Part shown: piece after piece, positions 25,659-34,407 of the stretch | Layout of the letters: each line of letters begins with the position of its first letter | How positions within the stretch are numbered: position 1 is the first letter of the stretch | Origin: Aureimonas frigidaquae | GTDB taxonomy: Bacteria > Pseudomonadota > Alphaproteobacteria > Rhizobiales > Rhizobiaceae | DNA length: 64,000 bases | Direction: 5' to 3' | NCBI RefSeq assembly: GCF_001463905.1 | Contig: NZ_BBWR01000016.1 | Coordinates: 1-64,000, forward strand | Translations under genes and position numbers: made by a program | Notes under the pieces: model-generated | Seen by the model: the letters and a program-made list of their open reading frames with translations, nothing else | What the model was told of the DNA's origin: nothing | Databases searched by the model: none

Positions 25659-25694
25659 GCGGCGGGCGCAACGCTTTGTTGCGCAATCCGCCGC
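25659..25694. promoter_or_regulatory. Palindromic operator candidate upstream of the DUF3100 operon
   Basis: A perfect 7-5-7 palindrome, GCGCAACGCTTTGTTGCGC (25666-25684), is flanked by the outer arms GCGGCGG (25659-25665) and CCGCCGC (25688-25694). The core CAACGCTTYGTT recurs upstream of the dehydrogenase operon at 29255-29266. A LysR gene lies between the two sites and such sites suit a LysR dimer. It could alternatively fold as a transcript-end hairpin for the AI-2E gene, but no T-run follows. Confidence 0.55.
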
Positions 25695-25785
25695 TACCGG
25701 AGGCATCGAGCCTGATTAGGCTGCGTAAAATCACGCCGCCAATGGCCGGTGTCCACGAAATGTGCAATGCAGCATGGAGAAGAGT

Positions 25786-26598
25786 ATGAACCGTGTCCTG
25801 TCCAGGGATGCGATCGCGTTGCACCTCGTGGTGCTCGCCATCGTGGTCGTTGCCGATCTGATCGGCGTCATCCGCATTCCCATCGGCATCGCCACGGTGA
25901 TCCTTCTGCCGATCCTGTACGCCTTCGCCATCGGCGTGGCGCTGAACCCGGCCCTTTTGAGCGCGACGCGCCGCATCCTGACGCCCCGCTCCACCCAGAT
26001 CGCGGGGACGATGATCACCATCGCCATCATGCCCTTCATCGCCCGGTTCGGAACGACGGTCGGGCCGGAGATCGAGGCGATCATCGAAGCGGGTCCGGCG
26101 CTGATCCTGCAGGAGATCGGCAATCTCGGCACCATCGCCATCGCCTTTCCCGTGGCCGTGTTCCTCCTGCGCATGGGGCGCGAGGCCATCGGCGCGAGCT
26201 ACTCGATCGACCGGGAGCCGAACCTGGCGCTGATCGCCGAGAAATACGGGCTGAACAGCCCGGAGGGCGCCGGCGCGATGGGCGTCTACGCCACGGGGAC
26301 GCTGATCGGCACCTTCGTCTTCGCCATCATGCCGCCGCTCATCGCCGCGCTCGGCATCTTCGACATCCGGGCTCTGGCCATGTCCTGCGGGGTCGGGTCC
26401 GGCTCCATGCTCGCCGCCTGCACTGGCAGCCTCGTCGCCATCATGCCCGATCAGGAGCAGCTCATCGTCGCACTGGCTGCCGCCAGCAACATCCTGACCT
26501 ACGCCACGGGGCTCTATGTCGGCATGTTCGTGGCCCTGCCGCTGACCGAATGGCTCTACCGCCAGTCCCGCCCGCACGAATTCACCGCCAAGGCCTGA
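25786..26598 (+). CDS. DUF3100 membrane protein, putative transporter subunit
   Basis: The ATG at 25786 has GGAGAAG five bases upstream and is preferred to ATGs at 25762 and 25774. The roughly 270-aa protein has about seven or eight membrane segments with a short hydrophilic loop near 140-155 (DREPNLALIAEKYG). The conserved GVYATGTLIGTFVFAIMPP and MSCGVGSGSMLAACTGSLVA blocks, rich in small residues, look like substrate-path re-entrant or gating segments. I recall this as the DUF3100 family, of unknown function, often beside M20 hydrolases. Here an unknown membrane protein and an M20 hydrolase follow at 10 and 37 bases. Import of an amide-type substrate is inferred. Confidence 0.75.
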   Translation: MNRVLSRDAIALHLVVLAIVVVADLIGVIRIPIGIATVILLPILYAFAIGVALNPALLSATRRILTPRSTQIAGTMITIAIMPFIARFGTTVGPEIEAIIEAGPALILQEIGNLGTIAIAFPVAVFLLRMGREAIGASYSIDREPNLALIAEKYGLNSPEGAGAMGVYATGTLIGTFVFAIMPPLIAALGIFDIRALAMSCGVGSGSMLAACTGSLVAIMPDQEQLIVALAAASNILTYATGLYVGMFVALPLTEWLYRQSRPHEFTAKA

Positions 26599-26608
26599 GG
26601 ATTTCATC

Positions 26609-27121
26609 ATGACCAACCTCAATCGCAACGCGGAAGCGGAACTCGCCGGGATCGTGGCGCAGGACGACATGGGCGCCATCCCGCTGGCCGAAAAGATGCT
26701 CATGCTGGTGGTGGCCTGCGCCATCGGGCTCGTCGCCAACTGGGCCGCCACGGGAACCTCTCCGGTGGAGGCGCTGCCCGGCATGGCGGTGCTGTTCGGG
26801 GCATCGGCGCTCGGCCTCGTCGTCGCGCGGATCGTTCCCTTGAGCATTCCCGCGGTGGCCTGGGTCTCGCTCATCGCCATTGCGCTGACCATCCCCGGAA
26901 TGCCGGGTGCGGCGGCCGTGCTGGAGGCCGTGACCAAGCTCAACTTCCTGGCGCTCGCCACGCCCGCGCTCGCCTATGGCGGACTCGCGCTCACGCATCG
27001 CGAGTTCCAGATTGCGCGTCAGTCCGGCTGGAAGATCGTCATCGTGGCGATCTGCGTGATGTTCGGCACCTATATCGGCTCCGTCATCATCGCCGACCTG
27101 ACCCTGCGGTTCTTCGGCTGA
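26609..27121 (+). CDS. Four- to five-helix membrane protein, DUF3100 partner
   Basis: A 170-aa protein with a soluble N-terminus (1-28) and four to five membrane segments (about 30-47, 55-75, 80-98, 105-122 and 142-165). It ends in a short TLRFFG tail. No named domain is recognised. The 10-base spacing from the DUF3100 gene, and the complementary helix count, suggest the two form one membrane complex, like the split halves of other secondary carriers. That is inference. Confidence 0.75.
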   Translation: MTNLNRNAEAELAGIVAQDDMGAIPLAEKMLMLVVACAIGLVANWAATGTSPVEALPGMAVLFGASALGLVVARIVPLSIPAVAWVSLIAIALTIPGMPGAAAVLEAVTKLNFLALATPALAYGGLALTHREFQIARQSGWKIVIVAICVMFGTYIGSVIIADLTLRFFG

Positions 27122-27158
27122 ACGACCGCCCACCCGAAGGCCACCCAGGAGGCACCCC

Positions 27159-28319
27159 ATGGCAGAGCCGGTTCCGACGAAGCATGTCGAGGAAGCCATA
27201 GGCTGGCGGCGCGATCTGCACCGGCACCCCGAACTGGCCTACCAGGAAGAGCGCACCGCCGACTTCGTGGCACGCCAGCTCACCGCTTTCGGCCTGAGCG
27301 TGCGCCGTGGCTATGGCGGGACAGGACTCGTCGCCAGCCTGACGCGCGGCACTTCGCGGCGGGTCATCGGCCTGCGCGCCGACATGGATGCCCTGCCGAT
27401 TGCCGAAGCCACGGGGGCCGAGCATGCCTCGACCCGGCCCGGCGTCATGCATGCCTGCGGGCATGACGGCCATGTGGCCATGCTCGTGGCCGCAGCCCGG
27501 GAACTGTCGTCGCGGCCCGGCCTCGACGGCACCATCCACTTCATCTTTCAGCCGGCGGAAGAGGTGGAGGGCGGTGCCCACGCCATGGCGCGGGACGGGC
27601 TGTTCAGCGACTTTCCCCTCGACGAAATCTACGCCATCCACAACTGGCCGGCCCTGCCGCCCGGGCATCTGGTGGCGCGCGATGATGCGATGATGGCCGC
27701 CTTCGCAACCTTCGATATCGTCGTCACCGGGCGCGGCGCGCACGGCGCCATGCCGCATCAGGGGGCCGATCCGGTGCTGGCCGCCGGCCAGCTCGTCGCA
27801 GCGCTCCAGGGTGTCGTGGCGCGCAACGTTTCTCCTCTGGAGAGCGCCGTCGTGTCGGTGACGCAGATCCACGGGGGCGATGCCTATAATGTCATCCCCG
27901 AGACGGTGAACCTGAAGGGGACGACGCGCTGGTTCGAGCCTGCCGTGGGCGATCTTCTGGAAACACGGATGCGCCAGACGGCCGAGGGGATCGCTGCCGC
28001 CTTCGGCTGCCGGGCCGATCTGCGCTACGACCGGCTATACCCCGCAACGATCAATGCGCCGGAGCCGGCGGCCCATGTGCGCGACGTGGCGGCCCGCATC
28101 ACGGGGCTGACCGTCGAGACGGCGCCGCCCAGCATGGCCGCGGAGGACTTCGCCTTCATGCTGCAACAGGTACCGGGCGCCTATATCTGGCTCGGGGCGG
28201 GTCGAACGGGCGAAAACCCCGGCCTTCATTCCCCGCGCTTCGACTTCAACGACGCCATCCTGGCCGATGGCGTCGCCTTCTGGCGCGACCTTGCCGCCGC
28301 CCGGCTGGCAGCCGCCTGA
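27159..28319 (+). CDS. M20 family metallo-amidohydrolase (hippurate hydrolase-like)
   Basis: AGGAGG lies just upstream of the ATG. The 386-aa protein has the dinuclear metal-site motifs RADMDALP, HACGHDGHVAML and the catalytic Glu pair in QPAEEVEGG. A dimerisation domain begins near GRGAHGAMPHQGADP. Relatives cleave N-acyl amino acids such as hippurate, N-acetyl amino acids or indole-acetyl conjugates, releasing an amino acid and an acid. It probably acts on the solute taken up by the two membrane proteins encoded just upstream. Confidence 0.92.
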   Translation: MAEPVPTKHVEEAIGWRRDLHRHPELAYQEERTADFVARQLTAFGLSVRRGYGGTGLVASLTRGTSRRVIGLRADMDALPIAEATGAEHASTRPGVMHACGHDGHVAMLVAAARELSSRPGLDGTIHFIFQPAEEVEGGAHAMARDGLFSDFPLDEIYAIHNWPALPPGHLVARDDAMMAAFATFDIVVTGRGAHGAMPHQGADPVLAAGQLVAALQGVVARNVSPLESAVVSVTQIHGGDAYNVIPETVNLKGTTRWFEPAVGDLLETRMRQTAEGIAAAFGCRADLRYDRLYPATINAPEPAAHVRDVAARITGLTVETAPPSMAAEDFAFMLQQVPGAYIWLGAGRTGENPGLHSPRFDFNDAILADGVAFWRDLAAARLAAA

Positions 28320-28323
28320 TCCG

Positions 28324-29229
28324 GTGGAGTTTCTCGACGCCAAGGCCCTGCGGCATTTCCTGGCCGTGGTGCGGCATGGCTCCTTCCGGGGCGCGGCGGA
28401 GCATCTGAACGTGGCGCCGTCGGCGGTCAGCCGCCAGATGGCGGAGCTGGAGCAGGAACTCGGCCTGCCCCTGTTCGAGCGGACAGCGCGGGGCGTGACG
28501 CTGACCCCCGCCGGCACGCTCCTTCTGGAGCATGGCCGGCGCATGGGCGATGCCCATGGCGTCCTGAATGCCGAGCTCGACCGGCTGAAGGGCGGCGAGC
28601 AACGGCGCATCGCCATCGCCTGCGGCGAAGGCTTTGTCGGGGATCTCGTCCAGAACGGCATCAAGCCCTTCATGGCGATCCACCCGCAGCTGCGCCACGG
28701 GCTGACGCTGCTGGGCACGGATGCGATCCTGGAAGCCATCGCCAATGGCGAGGCCGATATCGGCATCGTCTACAACCCGCCCGTGGACACGCGCATGCGC
28801 TCCATCGCCATCAAGCGCCAGCCGCTCTGCATCGTGGCCTGTGCGGGCCTGTTCGCGCCGGGGCCGGCCGATCTGGCAGCCTGCCTGCGCCAGCCCGTGG
28901 CGCTTTTGACCAAGGGGCACGGCATCCGCCAGCTCGTGGCCCGGATGGCGGCCGATGCCGGGCTGGCCCTGCAGCCGGTGCTGGAAACCCCGTCGATCGA
29001 AGCGCTGCGCCGGTTCGCCATCTGCGGAGCCGGCGCGAGCTTCCTGCCGCATTTCGCCGTGGCGGACGACGTGGCGGCCGGCCATGCGCTCACCGCGCAG
29101 GAGATCGATCATCCGCTGGCGCGCCAGGCCAGCGCCCATCTGATCGTGCGGGCGCATCGGCGGCTGCCGGCCTCGGTCGAGCAGCTGGCGAGCCATCTGG
29201 CGCAGCATATGGCGGCGTTTCGCCTGTAG
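28324..29229 (+). CDS. LysR family transcriptional regulator
   Basis: The conserved N-terminus (VEFLDAKALRHFLAVV) points to a GTG start at 28324, four bases after the M20 stop; an upstream in-frame ATG at 28267 inside the hydrolase gene is unlikely. The 301-aa protein has the LysR helix-turn-helix (GSFRGAAEHLNVAPSAVSRQM, about 19-39) and a periplasmic-binding-protein-like effector domain. It lies inside the operon it probably controls. A shared palindromic motif upstream of this operon (25666) and of the next one (29243) is its likely binding site. Confidence 0.88.
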   Translation: MEFLDAKALRHFLAVVRHGSFRGAAEHLNVAPSAVSRQMAELEQELGLPLFERTARGVTLTPAGTLLLEHGRRMGDAHGVLNAELDRLKGGEQRRIAIACGEGFVGDLVQNGIKPFMAIHPQLRHGLTLLGTDAILEAIANGEADIGIVYNPPVDTRMRSIAIKRQPLCIVACAGLFAPGPADLAACLRQPVALLTKGHGIRQLVARMAADAGLALQPVLETPSIEALRRFAICGAGASFLPHFAVADDVAAGHALTAQEIDHPLARQASAHLIVRAHRRLPASVEQLASHLAQHMAAFRL

Positions 29230-29242
29230 TCCGCCATCACGG

Positions 29243-29274
29243 TTGCGCGGCAAGCAACGCTTCGTTCCGCGCAA
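29243..29274. promoter_or_regulatory. Second copy of the CAACGCTTYGTT operator candidate
   Basis: Inverted arms TTGCGCGG (29243-29250) and CCGCGCAA (29267-29274) enclose GCAACGCTTCGTTCC. From GCAAC to CGC the 17-base core differs from the copy at 25668-25684 at two positions only. It lies 69 bases upstream of the dehydrogenase start and just after the LysR stop. Recurrence in front of two operons that flank a LysR gene argues for a regulator site rather than a chance hairpin. Confidence 0.55.
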
Positions 29275-29342
29275 GGCGGCTACCTCTCATGCGCCCGGCG
29301 GCACAGGATGCGTCCGACAACAAAGAAAAGGAGCCGCGGCGC

Positions 29343-30260
29343 ATGACGCAGGATGATGTGAAGCAGGCGAGCGTGGGCGTGATCGGCCTTGGCGCCATGG
29401 GCTTCGGCATGGCCGCGACCCTGGCACAAGCGGGCTTTGCCGTGACGGGCTACGATCTCGACCCCGCCAAGGCGAGCGCGGCGCAGGAGGCAGGCTTCGC
29501 CTTTGCCAAAGAGCCGGAGGCGGCGCTTGCGACGGCCACGCATATCGTCTTTTCCCTGCCGACGGCGCAGGATGTCGCCGGCATCGTGGAGGCGCATGCG
29601 AACGCCATCGGCCGGCATGCCGCAGGGCGGGTCGTCGTCATCGACACCTCGACCTCGGAGCCGGATGTCAGCCGGGCGCTGGCGGCCCGCCTCGACACGC
29701 TCGGCCACGGCTTTCTCGACGCGCCCGTCAGCGGCGGGCCGGCCGGTGCGGCGAACGGCCAGCTCACCATGATGATCGGCGGCGACGAAGGCGATCTGGC
29801 GCTGGCACGGCCGGTCGTGGAAGCCATGGCCGCCAAGATCCTGCATGTGGGGCCGAGCGGGGCCGGCAATGTCGCCAAGCTGGTCAACAACCTTCTCGTC
29901 GCGGCGCATATGCTCACCACGCGCGAAGCCCTGAGCCTGGCCGCCGGCGCGGGCGTGGACCCGCAATCCGTGCTGCGCGTCCTTAACGCGGCGACGGGCC
30001 GCAGCGCCTTGAGCGAGGTGCATTTTCCCAACTGGGTCATGTCCGGACGCTTCGACAGCGGCTTCTCCATGGGGCTGATGCGCAAGGATGTGCGGCTGGC
30101 CGGCGAGATGGCCGATGCTTTCGATGTGGACCTGCCTTTGTGCAACCAGGTCCGCACGCTGTGGGCCGAGAGCGCGGAGCGCCTGTCCGACCGCGACGAC
30201 TTCACCCGCATGGGCGATTACCAGGCAGCGTTTCCAACCGCGCGCAAAGAGAAGGCATGA
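29343..30260 (+). CDS. Beta-hydroxyacid dehydrogenase family protein (LtnD/3-HIBADH-like)
   Basis: The ATG at 29343 follows AGGAG by about ten bases and begins just before the Rossmann fold; an upstream ATG at 29289 lacks these features. The 305-aa NAD(P) enzyme has VIGLGAMGFGMA at the N-terminus, the substrate motif DAPVSGGPAGAANGQL and the catalytic Lys in GNVAKLVNNLL. The family includes 3-hydroxyisobutyrate, tartronate semialdehyde and L-threonate dehydrogenases, and the sequence resembles the threonate type most. It overlaps the aldehyde dehydrogenase gene by four bases. Confidence 0.85.
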   Translation: MTQDDVKQASVGVIGLGAMGFGMAATLAQAGFAVTGYDLDPAKASAAQEAGFAFAKEPEAALATATHIVFSLPTAQDVAGIVEAHANAIGRHAAGRVVVIDTSTSEPDVSRALAARLDTLGHGFLDAPVSGGPAGAANGQLTMMIGGDEGDLALARPVVEAMAAKILHVGPSGAGNVAKLVNNLLVAAHMLTTREALSLAAGAGVDPQSVLRVLNAATGRSALSEVHFPNWVMSGRFDSGFSMGLMRKDVRLAGEMADAFDVDLPLCNQVRTLWAESAERLSDRDDFTRMGDYQAAFPTARKEKA

Positions 30261-31804
30261 CGATGATGGATCATCTCGAGACGGCGCCGGACCAGAGCGC
30301 ACGCATCCTGGAACTGTGGGCCGGCTTCGTGCCGGGCAAGCGCATCGGCAGCCTGGTCGATGGCGCCATACTGGAGGGGACCGGCGCGGCGCTGGAGCTG
30401 ATCGACCCGACCAACGGCACCGCCTTCGCGAACTTCAACGATGCGGGCGATGCGGTCGTGGACGCGGCCATGGCGAGCGCGACCCTGGCCCAGCGCGCCT
30501 GGGCCGCCATGACGGCATCGGCGCGCGGCCGCGTCCTCTATGAGATCGGACGGCTCGTCCGGCAGAATGCCGAGGCGATCGCCGAGCTGGAGTGCCGTGC
30601 GGCCGGCCGTCCCATCCGCGACATGCGGGGTGAGGCCCAGCGCGTGGCAGAGATGTTCGAGTACTACGCCGGCTGGTGCGACAAGCTGCATGGCGAGGTC
30701 ATCCCCGTGCCGTCGAGCCATCTGAACTATACGCGCCGCGAGCCGCTGGGCGTCGTCACGCAGATCACGCCGTGGAACGCGCCGCTCTTTACGGGCGGCT
30801 GGCAGATCGCGCCGGCCATCGCGGCCGGCAACGGCGTCGTGATCAAGCCGTCCGAACTCACGCCCTTGTCGACCATTATCCTGGGCATTTTGTGCGAAAA
30901 GGCCGGCGCGCCGCGCGGGCTGGTCAACGTGCTGGCAGGGCAGGGTTCGACGACCGGGGCCGCGGCCGTCGGCCATGCGGCGACAGCGCTGGTGGTCTTT
31001 GTCGGTTCGTCCGGCGGCGGCATGGCCGTTGCCGAGGCGGCCGCACGCAATCTCATCCCCTGTATCCTGGAGCTCGGCGGCAAGTCGGCCAACATCGTCT
31101 TTCCGGATGCCGATCTGGACCGCGCGGTGCTGGGCGCGCAATCGGCCATCTTCGGGGGCGCCGGGCAAAGCTGCGTCGCGGGGTCCCGCCTGCTGGTGCA
31201 TCGTTCGGTGCATGCGCAGTTCGTCGAGCGCTATGCGCAGGCGGCCGGGCGCATTCCCTTCGGCCACCCGGCCGAGCCGATGACGCAGATCGGGCCGATC
31301 AACAACCGCCGCCAGTTCGAAAAGATCGATGCCATGGTGGCGCGCGGCGTGAGCGAGGGCGCAAGGCTGGCCGGTGGCGGGCGTGCCGGCGGCGCGCTCG
31401 GCCAGAGCGGCGGCTTCTTCTACGCACCGACGATCCTCGACGGGGTCTTGCCGCAGATGGAGATCGCCCGCGAGGAGGTGTTCGGCCCCGTTGTCGCGGT
31501 CATGACCTTCGAGACGGAGGAGGAGGCCGTGGCCCTGGCCAATGCCACGCCCTATGGGCTGGCCGGCGCCGTCTGGACCCAGAACGTCGCCCGCGCCCAC
31601 CGCGTGGCTGCCGGGGTTCGGGCCGGAACCTTCTGGATCAACGGCTACAAGACGATCAACGTCATGTCGCCCTTCGGCGGTTTCGGCAAGAGCGGCTACG
31701 GGCGCTCCAGCGGGCTCGAGGCGATGCACGCCTATACCCAGCCAAAGAGCGTCTGGGTCGAGACGGCCGAAAACCCACCCGTCGCCTTCGGTTATTCGGG
31801 CTGA
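30257..31804 (+). CDS. Aldehyde dehydrogenase family protein
   Basis: The start at 30257 overlaps the dehydrogenase stop (ATGA) and gives about 515 aa; ATGs at 30263 and 30266 are alternatives. The motifs are TPWNAP, the general-base Glu in LELGGKSANIVF, the catalytic Cys in FGGAGQSCVAGSRLLV, and EVFGPVV. The usual FTGSTEVG turn is replaced by FVGSSGGGMAV. It oxidises an aldehyde with NAD(P); with its partner it could convert a hydroxy-acid through a semialdehyde to an acid. Confidence 0.9.
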   Translation: MTMMDHLETAPDQSARILELWAGFVPGKRIGSLVDGAILEGTGAALELIDPTNGTAFANFNDAGDAVVDAAMASATLAQRAWAAMTASARGRVLYEIGRLVRQNAEAIAELECRAAGRPIRDMRGEAQRVAEMFEYYAGWCDKLHGEVIPVPSSHLNYTRREPLGVVTQITPWNAPLFTGGWQIAPAIAAGNGVVIKPSELTPLSTIILGILCEKAGAPRGLVNVLAGQGSTTGAAAVGHAATALVVFVGSSGGGMAVAEAAARNLIPCILELGGKSANIVFPDADLDRAVLGAQSAIFGGAGQSCVAGSRLLVHRSVHAQFVERYAQAAGRIPFGHPAEPMTQIGPINNRRQFEKIDAMVARGVSEGARLAGGGRAGGALGQSGGFFYAPTILDGVLPQMEIAREEVFGPVVAVMTFETEEEAVALANATPYGLAGAVWTQNVARAHRVAAGVRAGTFWINGYKTINVMSPFGGFGKSGYGRSSGLEAMHAYTQPKSVWVETAENPPVAFGYSG

Positions 31805-31912
31805 GGCAGCCCTTCACACATCGGCGACGCCTGGGGCGGGAGGTGGTGGCGGCGCGCATATCGGTTGTGCCGCCGACACCAAGGTCGTGGATCGTACTCA
31901 AGACTGGCCACA

Positions 31913-32713
31913 TTAACCCGAAAGACCCGGAATGCTGACGATCTTCGGATCGGCCGGGTCCAGGAATCGTCGAACGGGTTCGGGGAGCCAGCGGTCGGAC
32001 GGATTGTGTACCCCGCATCGCGATACCAGGGCGCGCAGGTCGGTGGTCGCTCCCATGTGCCGGAACATCATGCGGGAGGCATAGGGCGTGTTCTCGCACC
32101 GCCAGGCCACACCCATGGTGATGCCGCGCAGATAGGTCCGCTGGTGGGTTTCGAAGGGGACGAGCGTCGTCTGCGAGATCATCACGTCACGCCCCAGGCT
32201 GCGCTCGACGATGAAGATCCGGTTCCGCGACCAGGCGACGGTTCCCACATATTTCGACAATTGGCGGATGGCATTGTCCGCATCGGCGATGCGCTCCAGC
32301 GTCTTGAGCGAGACGGTGCCGTCATCCTCCGCCCGCATGACGGCGCAGGAGCAGACCACCTTGCCCGGCCAGGACATGGACAGGTGGTAGGTCTGGTAGA
32401 AGCCGAGATAGGGCTGCAATGCCGCAAGATCGCCCGGGAAGCCGTCCTTGAGCACCGCGCCCACATGCCGCTCGGTGCGCGGTGCGTTGAGCGCCTGCGC
32501 AAAGGCTTGCTGCGGCAGGGCAAAATCCTGTGCGGTCAGGCCGAAGCGCTGGGCGATGCGCTGCCGATTGTGGGCCGAGGGCAGGGTCTGCCCGTGGATG
32601 TAGCGATTGAACTGCTGTCGATTGATCCCGACCTCGCGGCAGATTTCCGAGATCGACCGCCGGGTCGCGCAAGCGGACTGCAGGTTGCGCGCGTAATTCG
32701 TCCAATCCGTCAT
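31913..32713 (-). CDS. Xre-type HTH regulator with unknown C-terminal domain
   Basis: A 266-aa protein. Residues about 10-60 form a lambda-repressor-type helix-turn-helix (SISEICREVGINRQQFNRYIHG). The remaining 200 residues contain no domain I recognise; they are mixed alpha/beta with conserved-looking aromatic blocks, and may sense a ligand. It is divergent from a peptide-type ABC importer operon, the usual arrangement for a local regulator. Four 10-bp phased repeats lie directly upstream of its start. Confidence 0.8.
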   Translation of the reverse strand: MTDWTNYARNLQSACATRRSISEICREVGINRQQFNRYIHGQTLPSAHNRQRIAQRFGLTAQDFALPQQAFAQALNAPRTERHVGAVLKDGFPGDLAALQPYLGFYQTYHLSMSWPGKVVCSCAVMRAEDDGTVSLKTLERIADADNAIRQLSKYVGTVAWSRNRIFIVERSLGRDVMISQTTLVPFETHQRTYLRGITMGVAWRCENTPYASRMMFRHMGATTDLRALVSRCGVHNPSDRWLPEPVRRFLDPADPKIVSIPGLSG

Positions 32714-32720
32714 GATGGTA

Positions 32721-32760
32721 GCGTAAAGCAGCGTAAGCCTGCGTCAAGTCGCGAAATTGC
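32721..32760. promoter_or_regulatory. Four 10-bp phased direct repeats, probable operator
   Basis: Four consecutive 10-bp units begin GCGTAA, GCGTAA, GCGTCA and GCGAAA at 32721, 32731, 32741 and 32751. Each is close to one helical turn from the next, so all would lie on one face of the DNA. The array starts eight bases upstream of the regulator start codon and 64 bases before the divergent ABC operon. Cooperative binding by the Xre-type regulator is the simplest reading. Confidence 0.6.
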
Positions 32761-32823
32761 ATCCATTTTGAACAGGCCGATGATCCGGGCGAATTTCCGT
32801 GCACATTTGTCGAAGGAACGCCC

Positions 32824-34407
32824 ATGTCCGATTTTCGGAACCGCATGTCCCTCCTGAACGCACAGTTCAGCCGTCGCCGATTCCTCCAGACGACGGCCCT
32901 CGCAGGTGCGGCGGCAGCGGCGGTTCCTTTGATCGGCACCGGATCGGCCATGGCGCAGACGCCGCAGCGGGGCGGCAATTTCCGCATGGGCCTGAGCGGC
33001 GGCGCTACGACAGACAGCCTGGATCCTGCGCTTGCCAGCGGCACGGTGGCCTTCGTCGCCTGCCATTGCTGGGGCGATACGCTGGTGGAGTCCGATCCGA
33101 AGACGGGTGAGCCCTTGCCCTCGCTCGCCACCTCGTGGTCGCCATCGCCCGATGCGAAGGTCTGGACGTTCAAGATCCGGGACGGGGTGCGTTTCCATGA
33201 CGGCTCCGCCATGACGGTGGACGATGTCGTCGCCACGCTCAAGCGACATACGGACGAGAATTCCAAATCCGGTGCGCTGGGTCTTCTGGGCGGCGTGACG
33301 GCCATCGAGAACACGGGCGGGGACCTCGTCGTCACGCTGCGCGAGGGCGATGCGGACCTGCCGCTGACCATGACGGACTACCACCTGCAGATCCAGCCGA
33401 AGGGCGGCGTCGACAATCCGACCGCGGCGATCGGCACCGGCCCCTACAAGCTGGCGAGCCACCAGGCCGGCGTGCGTACCACCTTCGAGCGCAACGCGGA
33501 CGACTGGCGCGACGACCGCGGCTTCGTCGACAGCGTCGAGCTGATCGTGATGAACGATTCCACCGCGCGCATGGCGGCCCTGTCGTCCGGGCAGGTCCAG
33601 TTCATCAACACGGTGGATCCGAAGACGGTCAACCTTCTGGGCCGCGCGCCCAATGTCGAGGTGATCCAGACCTCCGGCAAGGGCTTTTACAGCTTCCTGA
33701 TGCACTGCGACACGGCGCCCTTCGACAATAACGACCTGCGCCTGGCGCTGAAATACGCCATCGACCGCGAGGCGATCCTGCAGCGGGCCATCGGCGGCTT
33801 CGGCACGCTCGGCAACGACTACCCCGTGAATGAAAACTACCTGCTCGCGCCGGAGGGGATCGAGCAGCGGGCCTACGATCCCGACAAGGCGGCCTTCCAC
33901 TACAAGCAGGCGGGCCATGAGGGGCCGATCCTCCTGCGCACGTCGGATGCCGCCTTCCCCGGAGCGGTGGACGCTGCCGTCCTGTTCCAGCAAAGCGCCC
34001 GCGCGGCCGGCATCACGCTCGACGTGCGGCGGGAGCCGGCCGACGGCTACTGGACCAATGTATGGAACGTGCAGCCATTCTCCGCCTCCTACTGGGGCGG
34101 CCGGCCGACGCAGGACCTGCGCTACACGACCTCCTACCTGTCCAGCGCCGAATGGAACGATACGCGCTTCAAGCGTGAGGATTTCGACGCGCTCCTGGTC
34201 AAGGCCCGCGGCGAACTGGACGAGGCCAAGCGCCGGACGATGTACCGCGACATGGCCATCATGGTGCGGGACGAGGGCGGGCTGATCCTGCCGGTCTTCA
34301 ACGATTACCTGAACGCCGCCTCCAAGACGATGCGCGGCTGGGTGGACGATATCGGCAACGATCTTTCCAATGGGCGCCTGGCCAGCCGGATCTGGCTGGA
34401 GGCGTGA
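32824..34407 (+). CDS. Peptide-type ABC substrate-binding protein with Tat signal
   Basis: The start at 32824 has GAAGGA just upstream. The 527-aa protein has a twin-arginine signal, SRRRFLQ (residues 16-22), a hydrophobic stretch and cleavage near AMA (43), so it is exported folded by Tat. The SBP family 5 blocks include GVRFHDGSAMTVDDVVATLKR. Tat export is found in a subset of these proteins. It heads an operon with two permeases, a double ATPase and a CocE-type hydrolase. Confidence 0.92.
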   Translation: MSDFRNRMSLLNAQFSRRRFLQTTALAGAAAAAVPLIGTGSAMAQTPQRGGNFRMGLSGGATTDSLDPALASGTVAFVACHCWGDTLVESDPKTGEPLPSLATSWSPSPDAKVWTFKIRDGVRFHDGSAMTVDDVVATLKRHTDENSKSGALGLLGGVTAIENTGGDLVVTLREGDADLPLTMTDYHLQIQPKGGVDNPTAAIGTGPYKLASHQAGVRTTFERNADDWRDDRGFVDSVELIVMNDSTARMAALSSGQVQFINTVDPKTVNLLGRAPNVEVIQTSGKGFYSFLMHCDTAPFDNNDLRLALKYAIDREAILQRAIGGFGTLGNDYPVNENYLLAPEGIEQRAYDPDKAAFHYKQAGHEGPILLRTSDAAFPGAVDAAVLFQQSARAAGITLDVRREPADGYWTNVWNVQPFSASYWGGRPTQDLRYTTSYLSSAEWNDTRFKREDFDALLVKARGELDEAKRRTMYRDMAIMVRDEGGLILPVFNDYLNAASKTMRGWVDDIGNDLSNGRLASRIWLEA

